From Streptomyces sp. NBC_01304 (lineage in GTDB: Bacteria > Actinomycetota > Actinomycetes > Streptomycetales > Streptomycetaceae), in NCBI RefSeq assembly GCF_035975855.1, contig NZ_CP109055.1, positions 4,712,001 to 4,776,000 on the forward strand: a stretch of 64,000 nt of DNA, read 5' to 3'. Within the stretch, counting starts at the first letter, position 1. Every line of letters begins with the position of its first letter. Positions 47,116 to 55,613 of the stretch are shown here, in pieces. A program made the position numbers and the translations under genes. The notes beneath the pieces are model-generated. The model saw only the letters and a list, made by a program, of their open reading frames with translations. It ran no database searches and was not told the origin of the DNA.

Positions 47116-48426
47116 TCACCCCCGCCCGGCCCCCTCGCCGTCGCGGGCCCGCCCCAACAGCAACTCCCGCTCCCGCTCATTGCGCGCAAGCCCCGCCGCC
47201 CGCTCGAACTCCGCCCGCGCCTCGTCGGGCCGCCCCAGCCTCGCCAGGAGATCGCCGCGCACGCTGGGCAGCAAGTGGTAGTCCTTCAGGGCCGGTTCGG
47301 CGGCCAGCGCGTCGACCAGGGCGAGGGCCGGCTCGGGCCCGTACGCCATCGAGACCGCGACCGCCCGGTTCAACTCGACCACCGGGGACGGGGCGCGGGC
47401 CGCGAGCAGGTCGTAGAGGGCCGCGATCCGGTGCCAGTCGGTGTCCTCGTACGCGAACGCCCGCGCATGACACCCGGCGATCGCGGCCTGCAGCAGATAC
47501 GGCCCCGGGGCGCTCCCGCGCAGCGCGGCCTCGGCGGCCATCAGGGCGTCGAAGCCGCGGCGGATCAGGAGCCGGTTCCAGCGCGTCCGGTTCTGGTCCT
47601 TGAGCAGGACCGGCTCCCCGGACGGGCCGACACGGGCAACCGAACGGGACGCCTGCAGCTCCAACAGCGCCGCCAGGCCGTGCACTTCGGGCTCGCCCGG
47701 CATCAGCCCGGCGAGCACCCGGGCGAGGCGCAGCGCGTCCTCGCACAGCGCGGGCCGCAGCAGGTCGTCGCCCGCGGTGGCCGCGTACCCCTCGTTGAAG
47801 ATCAGGTAGATGACTTCGAGGACCGATCCGAGGCGGGCGCCCCGCTCCGGCCCGTACGGCACCTCGAAGGCCACGCCCTCCTTGGCCAGGGCGCGCTTGG
47901 CCCGCACGATGCGCTGGGCGACCGTCGGCTCCGGGGCCAGGAAGGCGCGGGCGATCTCGGGCGTGGTCAGGCCGCCGAGCAGCTTGAGGGTGAGGGCGAT
48001 CCGGGCCTCGGCGGAGAGCACCGGGTGGCAGGCCGTGAAGACGAGCCGCAGCAGGTCGTCGTCGATGTCGTCGGGGTCCGCGGGCTCGGGCGGCGGCGCG
48101 GAGGTCTCCAGGGTGCGGCCCACCTCCGCCAGCTTGGCGGCATAGCGCTCCCGGCGACGTACGAGATCGATCGCACGGTGCTTGGCCGTGGCCATGAGCC
48201 AGGCGCCCGGCTTGTCCGGGACACCCGACTCCGGCCACTGTTCCAGGGCGGCGACCAGCGCGTCCTGCGCGATCTCCTCCGCTATGCCGACGTCGCGGAC
48301 CACGCGGGCGACGCCGGCGATGATGCGGGGCGCCTCGATCCGGAAGACCGCCTCGATGGCGTCCTTCGCGGACGCCGGGGCGTCCGGCTCCGAGCGGGTG
48401 TCGTCACGTTCATCCGTCACGGCCAC
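47116..48426 (-). CDS. ECF42-type sigma factor with C-terminal extension
   Basis: A 436-residue sigma factor. Region 2 (IAEEIAQDALVAALEQW, PGAWLMATAKHRAIDLVRR) and region 4 (LTTPEIARAFLAPEPTVAQRIVRAKR) occupy the first 190 residues. About 240 further residues follow, rich in helices (LYLLQAAIAGCHARA, VVELNRAVAVSMAYGPEPAL), a DUF6596/TPR-like extension. This layout and the DGPF protein gene 46 bp upstream define the ECF42 group, which has no classical anti-sigma factor and is thought to be controlled by its own extension. Targets typically include the DGPF gene itself. Confidence 0.88.
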   Translation of the reverse strand: MAVTDERDDTRSEPDAPASAKDAIEAVFRIEAPRIIAGVARVVRDVGIAEEIAQDALVAALEQWPESGVPDKPGAWLMATAKHRAIDLVRRRERYAAKLAEVGRTLETSAPPPEPADPDDIDDDLLRLVFTACHPVLSAEARIALTLKLLGGLTTPEIARAFLAPEPTVAQRIVRAKRALAKEGVAFEVPYGPERGARLGSVLEVIYLIFNEGYAATAGDDLLRPALCEDALRLARVLAGLMPGEPEVHGLAALLELQASRSVARVGPSGEPVLLKDQNRTRWNRLLIRRGFDALMAAEAALRGSAPGPYLLQAAIAGCHARAFAYEDTDWHRIAALYDLLAARAPSPVVELNRAVAVSMAYGPEPALALVDALAAEPALKDYHLLPSVRGDLLARLGRPDEARAEFERAAGLARNERERELLLGRARDGEGAGRG

Positions 48427-48472
48427 CCATCAAAGCACCCGCATCCACGTACGCGTACGCGAGCGGGCCGGC

Positions 48473-48832
48473 TCAGCCCATCTCTTCGATCTCGCGGACC
48501 TCGGCCGTGATGTTCCAGTACGCCTCGTGGGTCTGCAGGAAGCGCTTGGTCCACTCGACCGCCTCGGCCTTGTCCTTGCACTGCGTGAGCGAGTAACCGC
48601 CGATGACCTCCTTGGACTCGGTGAACGGCCCGTCGGTGACGGACAGTTCGCCACCGGACCAGGTCACCCGGGTGCCCTCGGCGGTCGGCTTGAGCCCGGC
48701 GGTGTCGAGCATGACCCCGGCCTTGGTGATCTCCTCGAGCAGGGTGCCCATGCGCTCGATCAGCTCGGGGCTCGGGCCCTCGGCGGGGGCGTCCTTCTCG
48801 CTGATCCGGATCATGGTCAGAAAGCGCGGCAT
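48473..48832 (-). CDS. DGPF-type YCII-related protein
   Basis: A 119-residue ferredoxin-like-fold protein with the hallmark VTDGPFTESKEVIGGY at about 65-80 and a C-terminal alpha/beta unit. Proteins of this kind are regularly encoded beside ECF42 sigma factors and are their main known target; enzymatic function is not established. Transcribed just before the sigma gene on the same strand. Confidence 0.88.
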   Translation of the reverse strand: MPRFLTMIRISEKDAPAEGPSPELIERMGTLLEEITKAGVMLDTAGLKPTAEGTRVTWSGGELSVTDGPFTESKEVIGGYSLTQCKDKAEAVEWTKRFLQTHEAYWNITAEVREIEEMG

Positions 48833-49040
48833 GGTGACTCCTCAGATTCCTCAGGTGTGGCGGCGGGGACTTCGCCCTGCCCGGCGGGGGTCTCTCCCCT
48901 GCCTCTCACCCTTGCGTCGAACGGGAGACGCCCGGATCGACACCACCGCCGAAGTTCTTCGAGATTTTTTCCGGGGAACTGAAATCAGGCCATGGCATGT
49001 CCCTGCAAACGACGAGGAAACAGCGGACACGGGGGCACGG

Positions 49041-50072
49041 ATGGTCATGCTGAACCAAGGCGATCGGGGCATCGGAAGGGCGGTCCCGACCCGCCCACGG
49101 GCGCGATCCGACGCCGCATATCTCCGCGTCGGCGCGGCCGTCGTGCTGTACGCGATCTCGGCCGCGTGCTGGATCGGGTACGAGCTGAGCGAGTCCGGCG
49201 CCGTCTCCGGCAGCTTCTTCAAGGCGCTCTACGACCCGCGCACCGAGGTCACCCCCTGGGCGCAGACCGCGTCGGACTGGGCCCTGATCGCGGCCGCGCT
49301 CGTGTTCGGCGGCCTCGCGCTGGCGCGGCGGCAGGTGGCACGCGGGGCGCTGATGCTGCTCGCGGTGCTGCTGATCGGGCTCTCGCTGCGCGAGCTGGTG
49401 GGGCTCGCTCTCTCCCCGGAGTACCGGCAGGTCCTGGAGAACATCGGTTACGGCCGGCTCCTCGTCGCCTTCCGGGTGGCGGGCCTGGTCGTGGGCGTGG
49501 CCGCCCTGGTCGAGATGGCCCGTGCCGGACGACGCAGCGCGCCCCGGCACCTCAGCCTGGTCCCGCTCGGGGCGGCCGGCGCACCCGGCTTCGGCCCGCC
49601 CCGGTTGCCGGGCTCGCGGGTCCGCCCGCGCTCGGCGGTGGCCGGCAGCTGCTTCCTGGCGATCGGCGCGGTACTGCTCGGCTGGCTCGTCCACGCGCTG
49701 GCGCAGGACAACGGCTATCTCGTGCCCGGCCATCCGGACGCCGGGGTACCGGGCTTCTTCCGGGACGCGTTCGACGCCTCGTACGCGACGACGATCCCGA
49801 ACTCCTACTACACGCTGGCCTTCGCGCTGGCCCCCGTGCTGATCGGGATCGCCCTGTTCAGGGGAGCACCGGCGGCGCGCGGCGCGGGGCTCGCGCTGTC
49901 CGCGATCACGCTGTACGTGGACGCGCGCACCAGCTACGGCTACTTCGCGCAGGACCGCTTCGACCTGTACTTCGACTCGACGCTCAGCACGCTGTCGGTG
50001 CTGTCCACGTTCCTGACGACCCTGCTCGCGCTGGCGGCCCTGGCGGTCCTGGTGCCGGCCCGCGAGGAGTAG
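49041..50072 (+). CDS. Polytopic membrane protein of unknown function
   Basis: A protein of about 343 residues with roughly eight transmembrane helices (for example VGAAVVLYAISAACWIGYEL, WALIAAALVFGGLALA, GALMLLAVLLIGLSL). It has no catalytic motif that I recognise. Polar loops contain many aromatic residues near the end (YFAQDRFDLYFDSTL). Starts at 49041 or 49047 are both possible. The 208 bp before it, divergent from the DGPF gene, should hold both promoters. It is convergent with the small gene after tsaD. Confidence 0.65.
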   Translation: MVMLNQGDRGIGRAVPTRPRARSDAAYLRVGAAVVLYAISAACWIGYELSESGAVSGSFFKALYDPRTEVTPWAQTASDWALIAAALVFGGLALARRQVARGALMLLAVLLIGLSLRELVGLALSPEYRQVLENIGYGRLLVAFRVAGLVVGVAALVEMARAGRRSAPRHLSLVPLGAAGAPGFGPPRLPGSRVRPRSAVAGSCFLAIGAVLLGWLVHALAQDNGYLVPGHPDAGVPGFFRDAFDASYATTIPNSYYTLAFALAPVLIGIALFRGAPAARGAGLALSAITLYVDARTSYGYFAQDRFDLYFDSTLSTLSVLSTFLTTLLALAALAVLVPAREE

Positions 50073-50114
50073 GGGCCCGCCGGAAAAACCTCGGCGCCCC
50101 TCGGTCCTCAGCCC

Positions 50115-50372
50115 TCAATCCTCACCCAGCGACTCGAACCGCCACCGGTGCACCGCCCGGGTCACCAACTCCCCTGCGGGCTCCGGCAGTTCGGGCAGCT
50201 CGGCGTCGAAGGCGGCGTCCCACCAGGTGATCACGAGGACCCGGTCCCCCGGCGCCCGGAAGACCTCACGCCGCAGCGGCTCGCCGCCCACCTCCCGCCC
50301 CCGCGCCCAGGCCAGCAGCTCGGCGCCCCGCCCCTCGACGGCGCGGGCCTCCCACATCAGCGCGACGGTCAT
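50115..50372 (-). CDS. Unknown 85-residue protein coupled to tsaD
   Basis: An 85-residue protein opening [16 protein letters not shown], with a beta-alpha-beta pattern and Trp-rich strands ([21 protein letters not shown]). It loosely resembles a dimeric alpha/beta-barrel (ABM-like) fold, but I cannot assign a family. Its ATG overlaps the tsaD stop (ATGA), making it the fourth coupled gene after tsaB, rimI and tsaD. Confidence 0.65.
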   Translation of the reverse strand: MTVALMWEARAVEGRGAELLAWARGREVGGEPLRREVFRAPGDRVLVITWWDAAFDAELPELPEPAGELVTRAVHRWRFESLGED

Positions 50373-51484
50373 GAGTACAGGTTGTCCTTCGCCACCTCGT
50401 GCACATGATCGTGCGAGTGCGAGTGCGCGTGGGCGTGGGAGCTCCCGGGCACATGCGGGTCGGTCACCGGCAAGGACGAGTCCGCCGACAGGTCCCAGTC
50501 CGAGGCGGCCCGGTTCCGCGCCACCATCTCCGCGCCGAGGGCCGCGACCATCGCGCCGTTGTCCGTGCAGAGCTTGGGACGCGGCACCCGCAGCTGGATC
50601 CCGGCCTTCTCGCACCGCTCGGCCGCCAGCGCCCTCAGCCGCGAGTTGGCCGCGACGCCACCGCCGATCATGAGGTGGTCGACGCCTTCGTCCTTGCAGG
50701 CCCGCACGGCCTTGCGGGTGAGCACGTCGACGACCGCCTCCTGGAAGGACGCCGACACATCACGTACCGGAACGTCCTCACCCGCATTGCGCTTGGCCTC
50801 GATCCAGCGGGCGACCGCCGTCTTCAGACCGGAGAAGGAGAAGTCGTACGCGGGGTCGCGCGGCCCGGTGAGCCCGCGCGGGAAGCTGATCGCGTTCGGG
50901 TCGCCCTCCTTCGCGTACCGGTCGATGACCGGGCCGCCCGGGAAGCCGAGGTTGAGCACCCGAGCGATCTTGTCGAAGGCCTCGCCCGCCGCGTCGTCGA
51001 TGGTCGCGCCCATGGGACGTACATCGGAAGTGATGTCGGACGAGAGCAGCAGCGACGAGTGACCGCCGGAGACCAGGAGCGCCATCGTCGGCTCGGGCAG
51101 CGGCCCGTGCTCCAGCTGGTCGACGCAGATGTGCGAGGCGAGGTGGTTCACGCCGTAGAGCGGCTTGCCGAGCGCGTACGCGTACGCCTTCGCGGCGGAG
51201 ACGCCGACGAGCAGCGCGCCCGCGAGGCCGGGCCCGGCGGTCACCGAGATGCCGTCCAGGTCCTTGGGGCTGACGCCCGCTTCCTTCAGGGCCCGCTCGA
51301 TGGTCGGCACCATCGCTTCGAGGTGCGCGCGCGAGGCGACCTCGGGCACCACGCCGCCGAAGCGGGCGTGCTCGTCGACGGACGAGGCGATCGCGTCCGC
51401 GAGCAGGGTGGTGCCGCGCACGATGCCGACACCGGTCTCGTCGCAGGAGGTCTCGATGCCGAGCACCAGGGGTTCGTCAGCCAT
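50369..51484 (-). CDS. tsaD: TsaD, tRNA t6A transferase
   Basis: A 371-residue ASKHA-fold protein, the catalytic subunit of the t6A complex, which transfers the threonylcarbamoyl group to A37 of ANN-decoding tRNAs. It has the opening [10 protein letters not shown], the metal His pair in [24 protein letters not shown] and CTDNGAM. The extreme end has an unusual His-rich insert ([13 protein letters not shown]). The start overlaps the rimI stop (TGATG). It lies in one coupled run with tsaB and rimI. Confidence 0.96.
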   Translation of the reverse strand: MADEPLVLGIETSCDETGVGIVRGTTLLADAIASSVDEHARFGGVVPEVASRAHLEAMVPTIERALKEAGVSPKDLDGISVTAGPGLAGALLVGVSAAKAYAYALGKPLYGVNHLASHICVDQLEHGPLPEPTMALLVSGGHSSLLLSSDITSDVRPMGATIDDAAGEAFDKIARVLNLGFPGGPVIDRYAKEGDPNAISFPRGLTGPRDPAYDFSFSGLKTAVARWIEAKRNAGEDVPVRDVSASFQEAVVDVLTRKAVRACKDEGVDHLMIGGGVAANSRLRALAAERCEKAGIQLRVPRPKLCTDNGAMVAALGAEMVARNRAASDWDLSADSSLPVTDPHVPGSSHAHAHSHSHDHVHEVAKDNLYS

Positions 51485-52011
51485 CAGTTGTCATTTCCTT
51501 GTACGAGTCCTGAGTCCGCCGCCGAGTCCGTCACAACGCTCGGGTCGAGGACGAGTCGCATCACGAGGGCGTCGATGTTGCCCGGCTGGTAGTAGCCGCG
51601 CCGGAAACCGATCGGATCGAAGCCGAAACGCTCGTAGAGCTTCTGGGCACGGGTGTTGTCCACGCGGACCTCGAGCAGGACCTCGCCACACTCGAAGGCG
51701 GTGGCGTGCTTGAGCAGGTCGGTGAGGAGTTCGGAGCCGAGGCCGGTGCCCCAGTGGTCATGGGCCACGGCGATGGTCTGTACGTCACCGAGTCCCCCGG
51801 CGGCGGCCAGGCCGGCGTAGCCCACCACGCGGTCGCCCGCTTCCGGGTCGAGCGCCACGATGAAGCGGCGGCTCGCCAACGGGCCCCGGGAGTGGGCGAG
51901 TTCGGACCAGAACATGCCCCGGGACCAGGCGTCCTCGGGGAACACCTCGCGTTCGAGCGCGAGCACCGGCTCGATGTCCCACCAGCGCATCTCTCGCAGT
52001 ACAGGGGTCAC
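51484..52011 (-). CDS. rimI: RimI-type ribosomal protein acetyltransferase
   Basis: A 175-residue GNAT protein from a GTG at 52011 that overlaps the tsaB stop (GTGA). The acetyl-CoA loop is seen as [15 protein letters not shown], and the end motif [17 protein letters not shown] is typical of RimI, which acetylates the N-terminus of ribosomal protein S18 and others. Its place between tsaB and tsaD is conserved in actinobacteria. Confidence 0.9.
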   Translation of the reverse strand: MTPVLREMRWWDIEPVLALEREVFPEDAWSRGMFWSELAHSRGPLASRRFIVALDPEAGDRVVGYAGLAAAGGLGDVQTIAVAHDHWGTGLGSELLTDLLKHATAFECGEVLLEVRVDNTRAQKLYERFGFDPIGFRRGYYQPGNIDALVMRLVLDPSVVTDSAADSGLVQGNDN

Positions 52012-52661
52012 TTGGGGGTGACCACCTTGTAGTTCTTGGGCACCTGCGCGTCCGGGCGGCGCAGATAGAGCGGCCGCGGCGCGGGCAGTTCCTCGCCCGC
52101 CGCCAGCTTCTCGACGGTGAGCGAGGCGAGGGCGGCGGCCGACACGTGCTCGGGCCCGCGCGGGTCCGGGAACGTATCGGGATAGAGCAGCGCCCCGGCG
52201 CCGACGGCCGGCAGCCCCGCCACCACGTCGGCGATCTCGGCGGGCCGGTCCACGGCGGGCTCGCTCGAACGGGATCTCGGCCCGTCGTAACGGGCCCAAT
52301 AGACCTCCTTGCGCCGGGCGTCCGTCGCCACGACGAAGGGGCCGTCGACGTCGGCGGCGTACGCCAGGGCGTCGAGCGTGCACAGGCCGTACACCGGGAT
52401 GCCGAGCGCGGAGCCGAAGGTCTCGGCCGTCATCAGACCGACGCGCAGACCGGTGTAGGGGCCGGGGCCCACGCCCGTCACGACCGCGGTGACGGCGTCG
52501 ATCTTCCGGCCCGCCTCGGCGAGCACCCGGTCGACGGTCGGCAGGAGGAGCTCCCCGTGGCGTCTGGCGTCCACCTGACTCGACTCGGCGACGACGGTCT
52601 CGCCGTCGTGCAGGGCGACGGTGACGGCGGGGGTGGCGGTATCAAGAGCGAGCAAGAGCAC
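52008..52661 (-). CDS. tsaB: TsaB, t6A complex partner
   Basis: A 217-residue inactive paralogue of TsaD. It has the opening LLALDTATPAVTVAL, the RHGELLLP segment and the conserved GVGPGPYTGLRVG loop. TsaB dimerises with TsaD and TsaE to make t6A. It is the first gene of the tsaB-rimI-tsaD run; a promoter should lie in the 162 bp before it, shared with the divergent secreted-protein gene. Confidence 0.93.
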   Translation of the reverse strand: MLLLALDTATPAVTVALHDGETVVAESSQVDARRHGELLLPTVDRVLAEAGRKIDAVTAVVTGVGPGPYTGLRVGLMTAETFGSALGIPVYGLCTLDALAYAADVDGPFVVATDARRKEVYWARYDGPRSRSSEPAVDRPAEIADVVAGLPAVGAGALLYPDTFPDPRGPEHVSAAALASLTVEKLAAGEELPAPRPLYLRRPDAQVPKNYKVVTPK

Positions 52662-52823
52662 GCAAACAGCCTACGGCGTGGGCGGGCCGCGCACGGCGCC
52701 CAGGCCACTCGTACACCTGCTGCTACCGTCGCCCTGAGAGGCACACAGTCGTACATACGATGTCTTGCGACCCGATGTGCGAACTGACTTGCGCAGACTT
52801 GCGGAACTACGGAGGGCGAGACG

Positions 52824-53375
52824 GTGGCACGCAGCAGCTCGGGATTCGTGGCCGGGCTCACGGCAGCGGCCCTCGCCGGTGTCTGCTTCCTCGCCTACCA
52901 GGCGCAGGCGCACGCCCCGGACTCGCTGGCCAAGCCCGGCAAGGACGACACGGCGACCACCCCGCGCTCCCCGAAGGAGAAGGCCGACCCGACGGCGCTG
53001 CCCGCGAAATCCGGCCAGGGCGAGCGGGTCGTCTACGAGCTGAGCTCGGACCGGGTCTGGCTGGTCGGCGAGAACGGCAAGGCGCAGCGCACCTACAAGG
53101 TCACGCCGAGCACGGTCGATCCGCTGCCGGGCACCTACAAGGTCGGCTCGCGGTCCGGTCCGGCGATCGTCGGGTCCGACGGGGTGCGGATCGAGCACGT
53201 GGTGCGCTTCACCAGCGTCGACAGCGTCGCGATCGGGTTCAGCGCGGCGGTGGACGGCTCCACGCCGGAGCCCGACCCGGACCGCAAGACGGGCGGCATC
53301 CGGTCGAGCCGGCCCGACGGCGACGCGATGTGGGAGTTCGCGACGGTCGGCAGGAAGATCGTCGTCCTTCCGTAG
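52824..53375 (+). CDS. Exported YkuD-like protein with degenerate active site
   Basis: A 183-residue protein from a GTG at 52824 behind GGAGGG. An N-terminal hydrophobic signal or anchor (GFVAGLTAAALAGVCFLAY) leads to a Lys/Pro/Thr linker and a beta-rich domain opening VVYELSSDRVWLVGENG. The layout follows L,D-transpeptidases (strand, PLPGTYKV, final R-x-DGDAMWEFATVG). At the position of their HGCIR motif it has TGGIR, so neither the catalytic Cys nor the His is present. It may bind peptidoglycan without cross-linking it. The assignment rests on pattern only. Confidence 0.65.
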   Translation: MARSSSGFVAGLTAAALAGVCFLAYQAQAHAPDSLAKPGKDDTATTPRSPKEKADPTALPAKSGQGERVVYELSSDRVWLVGENGKAQRTYKVTPSTVDPLPGTYKVGSRSGPAIVGSDGVRIEHVVRFTSVDSVAIGFSAAVDGSTPEPDPDRKTGGIRSSRPDGDAMWEFATVGRKIVVLP

Positions 53376-53433
53376 GCCGCACGGTGGTGGACGGCCCCAG
53401 CGTTGCCGCACGGCCGGTGGACGACCCCAGCGT

Positions 53434-53595
53434 CTACGCGGCGTCGCGTCGCCCGTCCTCGTCCTCCGCCGGAGGTTCCGTCAGCCGCTCCGGCGGCCGG
53501 GGCGGAGTCGACACCGCGCTCGCCGCCGAACACGACGCAAGCAGCTCGCTCATGGACAGGGCAGGGGGCTTGGGGTCGCGTTCGGGCGCCGACAT
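53434..53595 (-). CDS. Unknown 53-residue protein
   Basis: A short frame from the ATG at 53595 with an ideal ribosome site (CGGGAGG, 5 bp spacing). It encodes MSAPERDPKPP, then a small amphipathic segment (LSMSELLASCSAASAV) and an acidic Pro-rich end (EPPAEDEDGRRD). No family is recognised. The ribosome site and an upstream palindrome make it more believable than a chance frame. Confidence 0.5.
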   Translation of the reverse strand: MSAPERDPKPPALSMSELLASCSAASAVSTPPRPPERLTEPPAEDEDGRRDAA

Positions 53596-53637
53596 GGTGC
53601 CTCCCGGGGGCTCCGCGTACATGCGTAGTTAGGTAGA

Positions 53638-53653
53638 CCTAACCAGGCTCCGG
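53638..53653. promoter_or_regulatory. Palindrome resembling an iron-repressor box
   Basis: GTTAGGTAGACCTAAC is a perfect 16-bp palindrome, 43 bp upstream of the 53-residue gene. TTAGGT/ACCTAA arms are typical of DtxR/DmdR1 iron boxes, but the 19-bp consensus has a longer centre, so this would be a shortened or different site. Confidence 0.4.
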
Positions 53654-53718
53654 TACCCATGGGAACACGCCCGGCACCGGGCACGCAATATTTTACCGAC
53701 GCCCTGTCGGAACATGGG

Positions 53719-53818
53719 GCGAAGCTACGAACGCGAAGCCACGAATCCGAGCCGACCCGAGCTACGCACTCCTGCCGACCCGAGCCCCGAACCACGAACC
53801 CGAGCTACGAACCGAGCC
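53719..53818 (-). repeat. Degenerate repeats downstream of tsaE
   Basis: On the minus strand, units like GCTCGGTTCGTAG (containing the tsaE stop), GCTCGGGTTCGTG, GCTCGGATTCGTG and GCTTCGCGTTCGTAG recur over 100 bp. Unit length is irregular, about 13-16 bp. Confidence 0.6.
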
Positions 53819-54338
53819 CCGCAAGCCCGGCCGCGGCCCAGCGCTCCCCGATCCCGACCAGCGACACCTGACGTACGTCGTCATCGGTATCCCCGGTGGC
53901 CCGCTCGATCAGCACGTGCAGCCGGTCGTCCGAGAGCTCCTCGACCTTGCCGTCGCCCCACTCCACGACGATCACCGAATCGGGCAGCGAGACATCGAGG
54001 TCCAGGTCCTCCATCTCGTCGAGCCCGCCGCCCAGGCGGTACGCGTCCACGTGGACCAGCGGCGGACCGTCGACGAGCGAGGGGTGGACCCGGGCGATGA
54101 CGAACGTCGGCGAGGTGACGGCGCCGCGTACGCCGAGGCCCGCGCCGAGCCCCCGGGTCAGCGTCGTCTTGCCCGCGCCGAGCTCGCCGGTGAGCATCAC
54201 CAGGTCGCCGGGGCGCAGGAGTTTGGCCAGAGAGAGCCCCAACTCGCGCATCTCCTCGGGGGAGTTGACGGTGAGGCGGACGGTGACTTCGGCAGCGGCG
54301 TCAGCGGTTGCCGGGCTGTGCGGTGCTTCCATGAGCAC
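53805..54338 (-). CDS. tsaE: TsaE, ATPase of the t6A complex
   Basis: A protein of about 177 residues. It has the Walker A motif GELGAGKTTL at about 51-60, the TSPTF(V) segment, VHVDAYRL and the late VVEWGD. TsaE hydrolyses ATP to drive the TsaB/TsaD cycle. It overlaps the end of the hydrolase gene by 38 bp. An ATG at 54332 is an alternative start. The stop codon is part of a short degenerate repeat that continues about 85 bp downstream. Confidence 0.93.
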   Translation of the reverse strand: MLMEAPHSPATADAAAEVTVRLTVNSPEEMRELGLSLAKLLRPGDLVMLTGELGAGKTTLTRGLGAGLGVRGAVTSPTFVIARVHPSLVDGPPLVHVDAYRLGGGLDEMEDLDLDVSLPDSVIVVEWGDGKVEELSDDRLHVLIERATGDTDDDVRQVSLVGIGERWAAAGLAGLGS

Positions 54339-55515
54339 CCACGTTAGCCGCTACCGGCACCGCGCCCGCACGCGCGAGGAGGTCCGCGAGGCGGTCCATG
54401 ACGGCCTCCGGGTGCTCCAGCATCACCAGGTGCCCGGCGTCCGGGACGATGACCAGCTCCGCGTCGGGCAAGTGGTCCGCGATGGCCTCGCTGTGGTCGC
54501 TGGGCGTCACCATGTCCTGGTCCCCCGCGAGCACGAGCACGGGCAGCCCGGCGAAGTGCGCCAACGCCTCGGCCTTGTCGTGCTCGGCGAAGGCCGGGTA
54601 GAACTCCGCGACCACGTCGATGGGCGTGCCCTCGATCAACCGCTCGGCGAACCGTGCGATCGCCGGGTCCACGTCCCTCGACGCGAACGAGTAGCGCTTG
54701 ATGATCCCCGCGAACAGGTCGGCCGTGGCCCGCCGCCCGCGTTCCACCAGCTCGGCCCGCGAGCCGAGCGCCTTCAGCACGCCGGGCAGTACGCGCCGCA
54801 CGGCGTTCATCCCGGCGACGGGCAGGCCGTAGTTGACCTCGCCGAGCTTCCCCGAGGACGTACCGACGAGGGCGACGCCGACGACGCGCTCGCGGATCAG
54901 TTCGGGGAACTGGTCGGCGAGCGCCATCACCGTCATGCCGCCCATGGAGTGGCCGACCAGGACCAGCGGGCCCTCGGGGGCCGCCGCGTCGATGACGGCC
55001 TTGAGGTCCCGGCCGAGCTGGTCGATGGAGACCGGCACGCCGTCCGCGAGCTGGGCCCTGCCCCGGTCGGAGCGGCCGTGGCTGCGCTGGTCCCAGTAGA
55101 CGGTGCGCACGACGCCGCGCAGGGCGGCCCGCTGGAAGTGCCAGGAGTCCTGGCTGAGGCAGTAGCCGTGGCTGAAGACGACCGTGACCGGGGCCGGGGC
55201 CTTGCGCCCGAAGAGGCGCCGCCGCTTGGGCCCGACCGCACTGGAGGGCTCCGCCTCGTCGACCTCGTAGTAAAGCTCCGTGCCGTCCTCGGCCTGCGCC
55301 TTGCCCGGCATGCCGCGCAGCGATCCGTACGGACCCGCCGAATCCAGGGCGAGCCGGGCCTTCTTGCGCATGCCGCGGCCGACGGTGAGCCGCTCGATCG
55401 CGACGCCGGCCGCCGCGCCCGCGGCGACCACGCCTATCGCGGCTCCGGCGACGCCGGCCCGGCGCCAGTTGGCAGCCGCGGCCGTGACCGCGCCCCCTGT
55501 GCTGGTCTCGCTCAC
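54301..55515 (-). CDS. Alpha/beta hydrolase
   Basis: A 404-residue hydrolase. An N-terminal hydrophobic, Ala/Gly-rich segment (AGVAGAAIGVVAAGAAAGVAI) may anchor it. The catalytic fold has the oxyanion HGYCLS, the nucleophile elbow GHSMGG, the acid in LAGDQDMVTP and the histidine in PDAGH. This gene sits between alr and tsaE in many actinobacteria. Substrate unknown; esterase or peptidase-like. Confidence 0.88.
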   Translation of the reverse strand: MSETSTGGAVTAAAANWRRAGVAGAAIGVVAAGAAAGVAIERLTVGRGMRKKARLALDSAGPYGSLRGMPGKAQAEDGTELYYEVDEAEPSSAVGPKRRRLFGRKAPAPVTVVFSHGYCLSQDSWHFQRAALRGVVRTVYWDQRSHGRSDRGRAQLADGVPVSIDQLGRDLKAVIDAAAPEGPLVLVGHSMGGMTVMALADQFPELIRERVVGVALVGTSSGKLGEVNYGLPVAGMNAVRRVLPGVLKALGSRAELVERGRRATADLFAGIIKRYSFASRDVDPAIARFAERLIEGTPIDVVAEFYPAFAEHDKAEALAHFAGLPVLVLAGDQDMVTPSDHSEAIADHLPDAELVIVPDAGHLVMLEHPEAVMDRLADLLARAGAVPVAANVGAHGSTAQPGNR

Positions 55516-55554
55516 GTGCCGTTCTCCTGCCCTGTTCGCCCGGCTGCTCGATGG

Positions 55555-55613
55555 TCGCTCGTTCTCAGAGGCTCACTCGTTCTCCGAGGGTCACTCGTTC
55601 ACGTCACTCGTTC
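55555..55613 (-). repeat. Copies of the alr gene end
   Basis: On the minus strand GAACGAGTGA, the last codons and stop of alr (55613-55604), is repeated exactly at 55600-55591 and 55582-55573, with a variant, GAACGAGCGA, at 55564-55555. Spacings are 13, 18 and 18 bp. Confidence 0.75.
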
